Shown: positions 9,245 through 19,772 of the stretch, piece after piece
Layout of the letters: each line of letters opens with the position of its first letter
Position numbering within the stretch: position 1 is the first letter of the stretch
Assembly: GCA_905250885.1 (NCBI GenBank)
Contig: CAJNOQ010003149.1
Coordinates: 1 to 21,235 of the forward strand
DNA: 21,235 nt
Source of the DNA: Didymodactylos carnosus
Lineage: Eukaryota; Rotifera; Eurotatoria; Philodinida; Philodinidae
Direction of reading: 5' to 3'
The notes under the pieces: generated by a model
Told to the model about the DNA's origin: nothing
Database searches by the model: none
Seen by the model: only the letters and a program-made list of their open reading frames with translations
Translations under genes and position numbers: made by a program

Positions 9245-10170
9245 AGATGCTGTATTCGCGCATGATTGAATGCAATCTCTGAGTTACTACTACAGTGAAT
9301 TTACCTGTTCCTATTACGTTCGATCTACTACTACCCAACGAGATACTAGGTAGAGAACATTTCGAATTTGTATATCGGTGTGACTTAAACTATATCATCG
9401 AATCTAAACATTTTAACATGAAATCATAGAGTCATTTCTGAAACATCTGCCACAAACATTTTAACCTTTTTTATTTTTTATTTTTTTAGTCTTTTATTTG
9501 TTTCGTTTTTTTACTGCTCACTTTGATGGATTTTTATTTTTTAACTATATGAAAACCTTATCGGTCTCTATATAATGGTTCTCCGATTTAGTGCAGATAT
9601 GGTGAAATACTTTATCTAATAAATAGTTTATACCAATCTCTGAGTTGTTTTCTGAAGTTATTTTTTCTCAATCAAGTTTCTAGGATAGGTAGGGCAAAAT
9701 ATTTGGCAGAAAGTCACTCATAAAAACTTCACAGAAACAATGATAATGTGAGTACTTGCGCGAAACGCAGCTAAAATGGTGCAAAATCCCCTCCTATTTC
9801 TGTCTTGATCGCGGAGCCTGCTTTCGGTACAAAAAATATAATTATTTAGAAATCACTAATGTCTGTATGTATATCACTTATCAGCAAAAAATACGACGAC
9901 CTCAAACTCCGTCGGCAAATGAAAGAGAGAGAGATTGCTGCAGATAAACAAATTCTTTTTTTCACAGAAAAACCTTTTAGTAGGACGAAACCACTTTTGT
10001 AGAAAGTTATCTTTTTTTTCTTACCTAACTCAAAAAATAATTTAATATACACCACTTTACTTTACACGACACATATCAGTCATGCGATGTGATTCCCCAT
10101 TGATGAACTCTCTCGATACGGTTTACTGGTTTGGCTGATCTTCACCTTTGTATAGTTACATTATAGTCAG
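9245..10170. other. intergenic, AT-rich; partial duplication of nearby sequence
   Basis: No gene is supported. A 28-nt segment at 9401-9428 resembles 9120-9147 inside the preceding open frame, sharing TTAACATGAAATCATA exactly. A T-rich tract covers 9455-9540. The overlapping open frames near 9756-10055 look like chance. Confidence 0.35.
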
Positions 10171-10653
10171 TTGTATCAGGAAATAAACTCGAGAAGGGTT
10201 AATTCTCTTTACACTTGGCGATCTCGCCGATCCAAACCACATGATCTTCTGTGCTATGAAGAGAGGTTGAATCGCGAAATTATGATAAATTGTTTTATTG
10301 TATTAATGTTCATTTATCCGACATATTTAGCCGATGTTCAGCGATTTGATCGATTTACTTACTCATCTCACATTATAACTGTATCGTATTAGTATATTCC
10401 CGTTACGTTAATGATTCTCACAAACACATATTTATTATCAAAAGATCTGATCAATGATAACTCTCAATTATCCAAAAATATTATTATTATCGGCTTAATG
10501 AATTATTTTGATTATTTTATTTCTCCGAAACTGCCAATTAGAAAGTGTATTTCAACATTATTCACTTCAAATGAATCAATCGTCTTATTAAAACCATTTC
10601 TGTTCCCAGTATTTAACTTAACCTTATTATTTGTTGTACTTAATTCTAACTAG
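10171..10653 (+). pseudogene. unrecognised hydrophobic coding remnant, one internal stop
   Basis: A plus frame of about 161 codons is open apart from one TAG at 10390-10392, and closes with TAG at 10651-10653. The product is rich in isoleucine, leucine and phenylalanine. It has stretches that could be membrane segments (INCFIVLMFIYPTYLADV, NIIIIGLMNYFDYFI, LLKPFLFPVFNLTLLFVVL). This could be the remains of a membrane protein, but AT-rich sequence read in a T-rich frame gives hydrophobic text automatically, so the evidence is weak. No family motif was recognised and no ATG is fixed as the start. Confidence 0.25.
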
Positions 10654-10850
10654 ACAACTGTGTTCTCTGTGTATTTCTGCTCACTTTGTTACTTTCTTTT
10701 CAAATTCTAAAACGACCTTGTTGTATGATTATAGACTACCGTCTTATTTCTTTTGTATAGTGTACTTATTAATTACCTACTGAAGTGATTGATACATATA
10801 AAGAATATGGTTGTATCCTCAGTGAATTTGCTTCTTCAATGGAATACACC

Positions 10851-11258
10851 AGCGCCACCTTATGTCAAGAGCGAACTTTGTGTTCGCACGATTTCGTAGC
10901 TGCAGGAGTCGTTTGTAACGTGGCAACGTAAAGAGCTTGGATTGGTCTTAAAATGAAGTTGACACACACATGGATAGAGACTAATCAAGCCCGACTTTTG
11001 ATAATCAGTCTAGATTTGTGGCTAAGAAAACATCTTTGTGCAATTTAATGAGATTTTTTCGAATTTTGGACTTTTGATGCTGACCATTATTTTCAGAAGT
11101 AAAATATCAAAATTCGAACCTTATTAGCGTCTACTCACGTGTGTTTGCGTAATTGTGAGACCCTCCCCAACTCTCCAAGATGTTTCCTTACTGAGAAATC
11201 TTGTAGCTACGAGCAGCTCCATTTTGGTCCCTACTTGAGCGACATCTCCGAAACGCCG
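10851..11258. mobile_element. foldback (MITE-like) repeat, copy B, ~408 bp
   Basis: This is a second, diverged copy of the 8212-8625 element in the same orientation. It starts at the same GCGCCACC string and ends at the same GCGACATCTC region. Shared core strings include TCTAGATTTGTGGCTA (copy A has GGTTA), TTTTTCGAATTTTGGACTTTT, and AAGTAAAATATCAAAA (identical in both). The terminal arms pair less well than in copy A: the arm string ACACACACATGGATAGAGACTAAT has more mismatches to its partner near 11124-11150, and ACTGAGAAATCTTG is kept on the right arm. By eye the copies are about 75-80 percent alike, which points to an old family with separate insertions 2.6 kb apart. Confidence 0.75.
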
Positions 11259-12152
11259 ATAGTGTTCGCAAAATTTTACGGAAAGAGTACAATCGTAAGG
11301 TGAATATCCCCTGAATTTTATTGGACTTGAAGTTACCGAAACACGTTTCTGACCAGGAGGATCTTAATGTACCCCATGCAGATGAAAAAAGTCGTTTAAG
11401 GGGTGCGGCGAATGCTCGAAAATAGGCCCATGCTGAGCGCTCGAACTCATCGAAAGCATATTTTCGAGCACTCGAAGTACCCCTTGAACAAGTGTTTGGG
11501 ACCGTATGAAAGGAAATTAGGATAAACCTGGTCTGGTGCTAGAAGTCAAATACTTATAGTACCTTGGTACAGTAAAGTTAATAGTGCAAGGAAAATATGT
11601 TCAATTCCTTCCCTACTTATTTATATTCGCCTAACCAAAATTATAAAAAACGTAAGAAGAAACATTTTTTCATAAGCTCAACGAAACATGAAATTAAGAA
11701 AGTACGTCTCTATGCATTTTTGGATAAAACAAATGAAAATGTGTTTTTTATTTCGCGTTTTGGTGAATCAAGTCACGTAAAAAATTTGCCCATGAGTGGA
11801 TGTTAGTGGTTAGATTTCAGCTGTTAGTGACCATTATTAAGTCTCTATTTGAATATTCTTGGCGAACTCTTTATAATTCGGAATGTTAGTGAATATTAGC
11901 GTCTTTTACGAGTCGTTTATAGTTTGTTCTTTAAGAAGAAAATAATTAGAATTTTAAAATCGAAGAAAAAGTTGAATAAAAACGGCACTTTTGATTATGT
12001 TTGTTCTATAACCATTAATACTACTATGTAGACGTATGTTACATCGAGGCTTAACTTCTGAGTTATATATCCATGTTTGAAGAATTTGTGAATATAGAAA
12101 AAAATTGAGCTAATGAAACAAGTACAATTAGATTATGTTTTACAGGATAAAA
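11259..12152. repeat. intergenic with a 27-bp inverted repeat (11398-11485)
   Basis: The left arm 11398-11424 and right arm 11459-11485 are reverse complements with about four mismatches. The outer ends pair AAGGGGT with ACCCCTT, and the inner ends pair TGCTCGAAAATA with TATTTTCGAGCA. A 34-nt loop separates them and contains GCGCTCGAACTC, itself similar to the arms. The rest of the stretch, including the plus frame at 11597-11806, shows no recognisable gene. Confidence 0.5.
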
Positions 12153-13479
12153 TTAACCCTTTACCTACCTACCATAGCGGTTCCAGAAGAGCCACTGATA
12201 AAATTATCACACGAATAGAGTATTGGTCTCTCCAATATGTCAGTAGTATGAACAGATCGATCAGGGAAACTGTCCTTTGTGCAGGGTAGTTTGATCATTC
12301 CAGTGACCGTTGAAGAAAGAAGGGAGTAGAACGATCTGAAAAAATCCAATTTTTCTCCCTTTTATGACAGTTTTGATTTTGCCACAAATCACATCTGTTT
12401 TTTTATTTTAGCTAATATGCACAAAGGAAACGTGAATACATGAAAAAATATTTTCTTAAGAACACATGTATTTTTGATACACATGTAGGAAAAAGCATCT
12501 GGCTTTATTCAAACATTTAATACCATCGATGAAAAATTTTATCGATAGTAAATATTGTTTCAATTTCTAATGTGATAAGGTTTCAAATAATATATGTGTG
12601 ATCTACGTCATTCCCCGCCTCCTTCTCCAATGGTCACTCCAATGTCCATTTTCTGTGTTATCATGTCCTATCCGTCTATCTCTTGTGAAACGTTTGAAAC
12701 GCGCTTAATTCACTATTAGACATTTTCGTCGATATGTATCACACAGTACGTCCTCAATATGCTTGTTGCCTGTAGGTAATATTTTCAAAATCATCGAATA
12801 GTCGGTAGCTAAAGACCGATGACTCATCGTCTTTACAAGCTACTTTTCATTGTAACGGCCCCTATCTTTATGTTGGAGCACTTTGTGATTATATTTTGTC
12901 CTAATGGCTATTTTGATATGGCTCAAATTCTTCTTATAGCCGTCGTTCGCGATTTGCATTTGAAAAGTATTTAATCAGCCTCTCTGCTAAATATTCAGCG
13001 TTACAGAAAATGACTACTCGGTTATGGTGGAAGAAAATGATAAAACAAAGGACTTCTTTTCGGATTTTCAGCCATTGACTGCTCGTTACTAGAGAAACGG
13101 ATGATAGAGGATTCTCAACTCTCTCATTTTAAGTTTGTTTGTCACAATATAAAGGAAACAGACTTCTGATATAGAAATTAATTGAAAATTTTTAATAGGA
13201 GCCCTCAGACTGCATTTGGAATTTTTTGACCAATCATAAGCGAATAGCCTGTAATATCGGCTACAAAGCGAAAAAATTGGGCTGACATCAGTGACTAGAA
13301 TTTGTAAATCATATATTGCAGAGACGCAGCAATGAAACAAAATATTTTTTTACCAATCGATACCTTATGGAATTATCTTGCTCTAAAAAGCAATCCATCG
13401 TTTATCACATGCTTTATTATCTTTTTATAACATTTCTACGATTGGGTTATAAATGACCCCTTGGTAGATAAAGGGTTAA
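12153..13479. mobile_element. piggyBac-like non-autonomous element, ~1.32 kb
   Basis: TTAA at 12153-12156 and TTAA at 13476-13479 flank ends that are inverted repeats. The left end is CCCTTTACCTACCTACCA, and the right end read inward on the minus strand is CCCTTTATCTACCAA. This gives 13 of 15 positions matching, or better with one 4-bp gap. Duplicated TTAA targets and ends starting CCC are the known hallmarks of the piggyBac superfamily. The interior (12157-13475) has no long frame and no transposase motif that I can see. A minus-strand stretch at 12336-12174 is open and bounded by TTTTTCAG and GGTAGGTAGG, resembling an exon, but the sequence is not recognised. The element would need a transposase from elsewhere. 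Confidence 0.6.
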
Positions 13480-14063
13480 GACAATTTTTTTCCCAAGTTG
13501 ATCAATATAACGGGTGATAAGCGTATGATCACGAATCACTTACACTTTCAGTCAGTTTCCTGTTCCAGTTCGAGAAACAATTCTATCCTACAGTCGACTC
13601 CACACATAAACCATTAAAAATACAGCTCTCGCTTGACTTTGTTTCGAAGCAGATACTTGAGACTAGAGTTGAGAATAGGGTCTAACTCATTTGACCCAAA
13701 CCTGACTCGAAATGTTTTTCGTTGATCCGAAAGGAAAAAAATTTTCGTGTCTTAAAAATGGAAGTGTAAATCGAAAATTTTTTCCGGTAGTCCGAACAGG
13801 ATCCAAAATGTTTTTTTTATTTGATTTGAACCTGATCCGTTTCGGTCTCTGCTATCTATCCAAATAAAATAACAAAAATTTTGTCTTTTTTGAAATTTCT
13901 ACACTACGAATTGCTTCTTCAAAGATCTTTTTAAACGTCTATTATAAAAAATTCTCAAACTTGTTGTTTTACAGTATATATTTATATTCACCGCAGATCA
14001 TTTATTGAAAAGTTATTCAAATATTTATTCTTCTCTAAAATTTATAGGAGGAGAGTGACCACT
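13480..14063. other. intergenic with imperfect inverted A/T-rich blocks
   Basis: No gene is seen. Near 13727-13790, CCGAAAGGAAAAAAATTTTCG and CGAAAATTTTTTCCGG form an imperfect inverted pair, and GACCCAAACCTGACTCG (13698) and GAACCTGATCCG (13820) are related strings. Together they suggest a small decayed repeat element. The end of this stretch is 3' flank of the minus-strand EF-hand gene. Confidence 0.35.
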
Positions 14064-14901
14064 TTAAATCATCACTCTCAGTCTAGTTAATAAGTAATTA
14101 TTGTAATCATTTACATCTAACGCCTTTTGATCACCATGCTTTTGTCGATATTCAATTTTTAATTTCTGAAAAAACACACAAAAAAAGACTTTACTATCTA
14201 AAAATATGATTTCACTAAGCATCTTACTTCAAGATTTGAACATAATCGAAGAAAATCGTCAAATGTAATCGCATCATGATCAGCGTACAACACGAGAATT
14301 TTTTCACACACTTTATCCGAGACATTATAACCTTGAATAGACAAGCAAATCATCTGGCATGTAGACAAAGTCAAATAATATAATTTAGTAAAATTTTTTA
14401 CATGATCAGAACTGATAGTTTCATTTCTCCGCGGCAAATAAAAAATTCTATATTCCATAACTCTCGCCTAATTCTTTAATTGCTGTATGAAGTTCATCTT
14501 TATCAAATGTTCCATTATTGTCTCGATCATGGTTTCTAAACAATTCTTCCCAGCGATCTAAATGAGATCATTGTTGTTTAAATTCATCAAAATCGATTGT
14601 ATCAGTATGATCATAAAATCATATATCTCTAAAGAAAAAAGATATTTCAATTATGAAGAATACCAGAGAATAAAATATTCTTTCATTCATGCGTACAAAT
14701 CATATTAATAACTGTATGTATATTAAATTTGTTCCGATGTCCATTTGTCAATGCTTCATGTAGTTCATCTCGAGTAATGTCTCCTGAACGATCTTTATCA
14801 ACTCTAAACGATAAGAAATTTGTTGTCTAGTTTGAATTGTTTTAATGCATATCATTATACTTATCAAATAAATGTCGTAAATACTGTTCATTTGAAACCA
14901 T
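14064..14901 (-). pseudogene. penta-EF-hand protein (ALG-2/peflin/sorcin type), two in-frame TGA
   Basis: There are five exons: 14901-14861, 14803-14697, 14626-14462, 14331-14228 and 14165-14064. Introns are 57, 70, 130 and 62 nt. All phases agree and the exons total 173 codons ending in TAA, the normal size for the penta-EF core. EF1 has a full calcium loop DKDRSGDITRDE (residues 16-27). EF2 is shortened (DHTDTIDFDEF). EF3 is complete, DRDNNGTFDKDE (83-94). EF4 is degenerate but keeps ITFDDFLRLCSNLEKL. EF5 is divergent. The family forms dimers through EF5 and binds calcium for membrane-linked adaptor roles. TGA falls at codon 52 (14621-14619) and codon 69 (14570-14568). The second is where the family has a conserved tryptophan (FKQQ-W), so it is a likely TGG to TGA change. 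The third intron has a weak donor (GTTATG). An acceptor-like TTCATAG just upstream of the ATG leaves room for a further 5' exon. Confidence 0.8.
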
Positions 14902-16444
14902 TACTATGAATAAGCAAGAAATTTGTCAAAAAAAAATATAGAATAAAATTTGTCAATACAAAAATAATACATTTATAGTTTTATGTTTATACAATGTTCT
15001 GCTGTGATAGTACTACACTTCTATTTGCATTTTGGCTAAAGCAAATATCAACGTAAGAATAGAGACAAATTTCACAACAAACAAACGAATATGTCAGTTC
15101 TGTCAACGTCATTATCATATCTATATAGAATTATGATTTTACCTGTTTGCTCTACTTCTTCAAGGTGCAGCTCTATTCTTCATAAAAATCAACTTAAACA
15201 AAAACTTCTATAACATAAAGCTGTATTAGGTTACTTGCAGCAATTTGCTAAATCGTTGATCTACTTGCAGAAAATTTTCAATATCTTCATAGTAATACCC
15301 ATGAAATAATTTTGATACTCCAACGCACATTAACATCCATTTAAAAAAAAAAAGAAGCACGCACGAGTTTATTGCTATTAAATGCGTGTAAAAGCGTTAT
15401 TGTATAAACTTATATGGGCTTTGAAAAATCTAGGAATTAATCTGAACGCATTCGAACACACTTTTATGAGAAATAAATAAAAACACAGTTCAAACTCATT
15501 ACTCAGGAAAAGTTAGAAGTTCTGACACGTTAGGTAAGCAGCCTAACCGGTTAAAACCGCATTAAATGTTTCATATTCGGTAGTTTTAACTAGTCAGAGC
15601 TTGTAATGCATGCTAAAACTCCTCTCAACCGTAAAGCGTTCCAGCTTCTTTGATTTTTAAAAGTTTTTCGAACATATTTACGTTCGATTCAAAATGTAAT
15701 TCTAACCTATTACTATACTTTCATTTTCTTGTACTTTTCCGGTACTTTTTGTTAAGTTTAGGGTCCATGAAGTGATGATCTACTAGGTACCATTCATCAG
15801 TACCATTATGGCAGACTAGTCTCTTACAGTAATTTACTGCAAGAGAAAAACTTAGAAAAATTTCTGACAGATGTATCGCATATTTCGCATGGGATAGCAT
15901 GGCATTTAAGTATCATTTGGTTATGCAAAAACAAAACGATGATTGCTAAATTGCGGTTTAAAAACGCGTTTTAACGCTTGAACATTTTCATGAATCATCG
16001 CTGAACGAATTTGAACAGATTAAAAGCTATCCTAATCGTATAAACGAGTTAAAATAACCTTTCGTCTGAAATATAAATTTGTTGTTTACGTTTAAACTCG
16101 TTCGAACTGATTAAATCTGTTACTTCAACATGTAAAACGCATAAACTGAATGAACTATTAAGTCGTTCGAACTCGTTAGCTTTTAAAATAAGTATCGCAT
16201 TTTGTGCACGCACATGAACTCGTTAAATCTGAATACGTGGGAAGTTGTTTTACTTCGTAAAGCGCTATTTAACCGGATCTAACTCGTGCTTCCTCGAGAG
16301 AAACGTTGTCACGCGCTATATTTGTAAATTTAACCCAAGCAAACGTTTTTTGTGGAAAAACATTTTCTAACGTCTGCTAACGTACGTTAGAACATCAAAA
16401 TTATTTCATGGATACTATAATAAGCAGCTCTCTGCCATGACGAA
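14902..16444. other. intergenic; many short palindromes and GTTCGAAC-like motifs
   Basis: No gene is seen. The stretch from about 15430 to 16270 repeats degenerate strings such as CTCGTTCGAACT (near 16097 and 16162), GATTAAATCTGTTA and CCGGTTAAA, as if built from a decayed repeat. A near-perfect palindrome, CTCTTACAGTAA/TTACTGCAAGAG, lies at 15821-15845. A perfect one, CTAACGTACGTTAG, lies at 16377-16390. None is attributable to a known element. Confidence 0.4.
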
Positions 16445-16594
16445 ATGAAAAGTAATGTCAAAGGTCCTCCGGTTGTGACTATGGCCAGAGGTTTTGCTCA
16501 TCTTTTACGAGAAATATTTGGACTCGAATGCAGCGATGTACACTCCGCTGTGCTATGGCTGGGCTTTGATCAATCTCTGGCAATTCAGATTTAA
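16445..16594 (+). CDS. hypothetical 49-residue ORF
   Basis: An ATG-started frame of 49 codons ends in TAA. It is locally richer in GC and more protein-like than its surroundings (PVVTMARGFAHLLREIFGLE, then DVHSAVLWLGFDQSLAI). It could be a small exon or remnant. No family was recognised and no splice sites were fixed. Chance remains a good explanation. Confidence 0.2.
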   Translation: MKSNVKGPPVVTMARGFAHLLREIFGLECSDVHSAVLWLGFDQSLAIQI

Positions 16595-17955
16595 AAAGGC
16601 TATATTATAAGTATGCTAAAATCTGAATAAAACATATAGTCAAAGAAAACTGAAATAAACGTCATTCTGCAAATAAATGTCAGAAGAATTAGAAGACAAA
16701 AATGTGATTAGTTATCGCAAAGCAGTATTTATATCTTGTCCTGAAAAGTGTATGTAAATGCACAATCTTTGTTATTTATGTCTACAGCACCAGGGTCTCC
16801 AATAGAAATCTAAAACAAAATGTACTTGTACACTTTGCTTATGTGGGCAAAGTGTACGTTTACACTTTGTTTTTGCCACCATAATGTACAAAGTGTACTG
16901 AAACCAATTTTTTCAATCCGAAACACAGTACTGCTGTAGTCTACAGCAGTACTCAATTTATTTATTTTTATCAAAATGAACGAGATTGTCCTCAAAGTTT
17001 TCGTGAATAATATAGTATCACTTAAAAGAACGTTACCCACTTTCAATATCTGTGCTTCAGTGTAAGAAAGCCGATGTCATTTCGATGATATAGTATAGAT
17101 CAGAGACATTTGCTGCTTTTTTTGTCATGTTACATACAGGAGCGTTCCTCGGGCATTAAATAATTTTTTTGCCGAACATTGTCACAATATGTATAGAAAT
17201 AAGTAATCCTTGTTGAAGAGTTTAATATTGTGGAAGAGCAATTTATAGGAGAACAACAAAAAATCTTAGAAAGCAAGATGGGTGTTAAGTCCGTCCATCT
17301 CATTGAGTTATTCCATCCCTGGTTAAACAATATATGAAAAACTATCGATTTTATAAAAAAATTTCAGTTTTAAATCTTTCTCGCCACAATAGTCATTCAT
17401 ACTAAGATCTAACGGCTCTTGAACAAAATCTGAACACTTGTCTAATACTAAGAATATGCGGGAAAAAAACGCCTATGGGTGCCTGTCGCAATCGTCAAAG
17501 ATCGCATGACGAGATTCTCTTCCGATCTGCTGTCAGCATTCTCGACCAAGAAATGGCTAATAGAGATGAAGTCTGAGCTATGCTGATGATTGACAACAAG
17601 TAACTTTCATCCTCATTCACTCACCGAAAGAACCTGAATCAGATGAATTTTAACAGAATAGTAACATGACTTAAATCTCCGTTTGCAAAGCGTTCACAAG
17701 CCTTTCATGATTGCAATGTTTTATGGATGACTTCAATCTTAATAAATCCAAAAAGACATTTTCGACTGTGTAACTGTGGGTCATTTTGATTTGCCTTTTG
17801 CAGAGTACTGTAGAAGTAGTATTCCATTAAAAGTAAATTTTCACATCTAGAAATATATGTAAAACAAAAATAGTATTTCTACCAACAGAATACAGGACAA
17901 GATGAACGTTTCCTAATTTTTTTTCATTTGTATAAAATAAATGTATACTTTATTC
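16595..17955. repeat. intergenic with two hairpins (16824-16953)
   Basis: At 16824-16899 the string GTACACTTTGC/GCAAAGTGTAC forms a stem. It is followed by a second, inverted version (TACACTTTG...CAAAGTGTAC), so the whole block is a palindrome of palindromes. At 16927-16953 a perfect 13-bp stem, AGTACTGCTGTAG/CTACAGCAGTACT, has a single central T. A short frame at 17475-17576 (33 residues, including RNRQRSHDEILFRSAVSIL) is GC-richer and may be a coding scrap. The minus-strand frames at 16810-17330 look like chance. The end of this stretch is 3' flank of the ectonucleotidase gene. Confidence 0.45.
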
Positions 17956-19716
17956 TTATGTAAGTCTTATTTGTCGTCTATTATGAAACACAACTGTAGC
18001 TACTATTGCTCCTAAAACCAACAATAAGATAAACATAAATAGTAGCCCACCAAATTCGCCTCGTGTTAACATTCGTGATGGTCGCAATTGTTTATCGACA
18101 TAATTTGTTTGATTTATCATGTATCCTAGAGTCCATCCGATGGTACCATTATTTATTTTTTGTACGATTTGAAAATTTTTCAAATTATCATTGGTCAAAT
18201 TGTATCCATATTGAAATAGTGTCCAATGATATGTGGAATATAAACATAAATATTGACGATAACTATCATTTGCCTTAATCCAATCTGTACTACAGATTTT
18301 ATTAATAACCGTAGATAAAATGGTAAAATTTAGAGTATCAAACGAGTAAATACCAGGAGAAGTGGGTTGCAGTGGGATAGATGGAGCTAAAGAATCGAAT
18401 GTTGTATAAAAAGCGGATATGCCAACAAGTTTTAGTGTAGGCGAGAGAGGTATTGGTTGGTATACATTATCAAATGAACATGTTGTATAATTACAAGTTT
18501 TATTTAATAGAGATGTGATAATTGTTTGACATAAATCAAAATTACCACTGCCAACAAAAGTAATAGTAGTAGAATTTATTGGAGAGTCTCTGACTGAACA
18601 AGGTGTATTAAAAAATGAAGATTGCATCAAAGTTTCATTATACTTCGGTTGTAAACATGGATCAGTAATGATCGTCGATTCTATCGGAGCATTGTAAACT
18701 AATTCTCGACGATATTTATAACGAAATTGATCTTGACCATAGCATAGATAACTATGTGAGTATACACTGTAATCTGTATCGAATAAATTCATTGTTGTTA
18801 CTTCTGATGATTTATCATTTTCGTCAATAAATGACATCTGTGTACTTGCTCCTCCCATATCTGTAATACCATAGGTTTCTAACGGTTTATTTCTTAAATA
18901 TAGTTCATTATAGAGAATATTGCCTGTTATCCAACTTGACAGACCTTCTTCTTTACCACTTATGATACGAACTTGATTTTCAGGTGCGACAAATGAAATT
19001 GGTAATGTTGAAAAATAGGTACGGGTTGCATTTAGTAATCGATTAGTTAAATCTGGATTTTGTATTTGGAGAAGACGCATACCAGCAGTCGCTCCTAAAC
19101 ATAAAAAAACCAAAAATAATTTAAATAATCTTTCGTTTTTTCATAGAATGAACACAAATTATTTCCACTGAAAAGCTCAGTTGATCGATTACTAGTAAAT
19201 TATTTAATGTAAGAGTCGATTTTCACACTTTAAATAGTCGAAGAGACAAATTTATTCAATTGATCTGATAATAAATCCATCTACTGCTTACCTAAAAATA
19301 TTAATGTTCGACCTTTTCTATTGTTTGGAACTGAATCTGTACACTTTTTCATTGCTGTTTGAAAATAACCACTAATATTTTTAGGATCTACGTACGATAA
19401 ACCAGGTCCATCTACATCCCAAGTATTTTCCTGTTTTACTCGAGATGTTAGACCAAGACCATCCGATTTATCTGAAGGCCAACTACAATATTAAAAATAC
19501 GATGAATAACTTCAGTTTGAAGCATTAATTATACCTGTATAAAAAAATTCTTGAATGAGACGATCCAGCATCAACAACAATACCATAATCTTTAAATGGA
19601 GTTAATTTTACTTGCCAAACAATAATTAGTACAATAGTTCCAATTAGACCCACAACAGCGAAGAATAATGCAGCTAAAAAAGCCAATCGATTTGTACCTA
19701 ATCGAGTAAAATTCAT
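17956..19716 (-). CDS. ecto-nucleoside triphosphate diphosphohydrolase (CD39-like), three exons
   Basis: Exons 19716-19535, 19482-19292 and 19094-17956 (introns 52 and 197 nt, GT..AG, phases kept) give 503 residues, close to vertebrate CD39. The enzyme hydrolyses extracellular NTPs and NDPs to NMP at the plasma membrane. A transmembrane helix lies at about 11-34 and another at about 474-494. The large domain between them would be extracellular, with about nine cysteines and many N-glycosylation sites. Apyrase regions: ACR1 VDAGSSHS (48-55); ACR2 IFLGATAGMR (122-131); ACR3 SGKEEGLSSWITGN (170-183); ACR4 DMGGASTQ (203-210); ACR5 GWTLGYMIN (444-452). Glu174 corresponds to the catalytic glutamate of the family. 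ACR1 has Ser where Thr is usual, and ACR3 has SS for the usual YG. The start is the first in-frame ATG. A strong acceptor (TTTCTTCTAG, 19773-19774) precedes an open 5' extension (19772-19717), so either a 5'UTR intron or an extra N-terminal exon exists. No lesion was found. Confidence 0.93.
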
Positions 19717-19772
19717 TTTTTCTTCTGTGTAATTGTTATTGCGTTGTTCTGATGCCGTTTCTTCAACATACA

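Noticed and set aside
13089..13340. Minus-strand frame inside the TTAA element as a transposase piece.
   Set aside because: No piggyBac catalytic aspartate motif or other family feature is visible; treated as chance.
14568..14621. TGA as a tryptophan codon (altered genetic code), given TGA stops at plausible W sites here and at 6207-6209.
   Set aside because: The intact ectonucleotidase uses TGG for tryptophan and has no internal TGA, and the katanin pseudogene is broken by TAA and a frameshift. Ordinary TGG to TGA decay is simpler.
18063..18278. Plus-strand open frame opposite the ectonucleotidase.
   Set aside because: Antisense shadow of exon 3, with no independent evidence.
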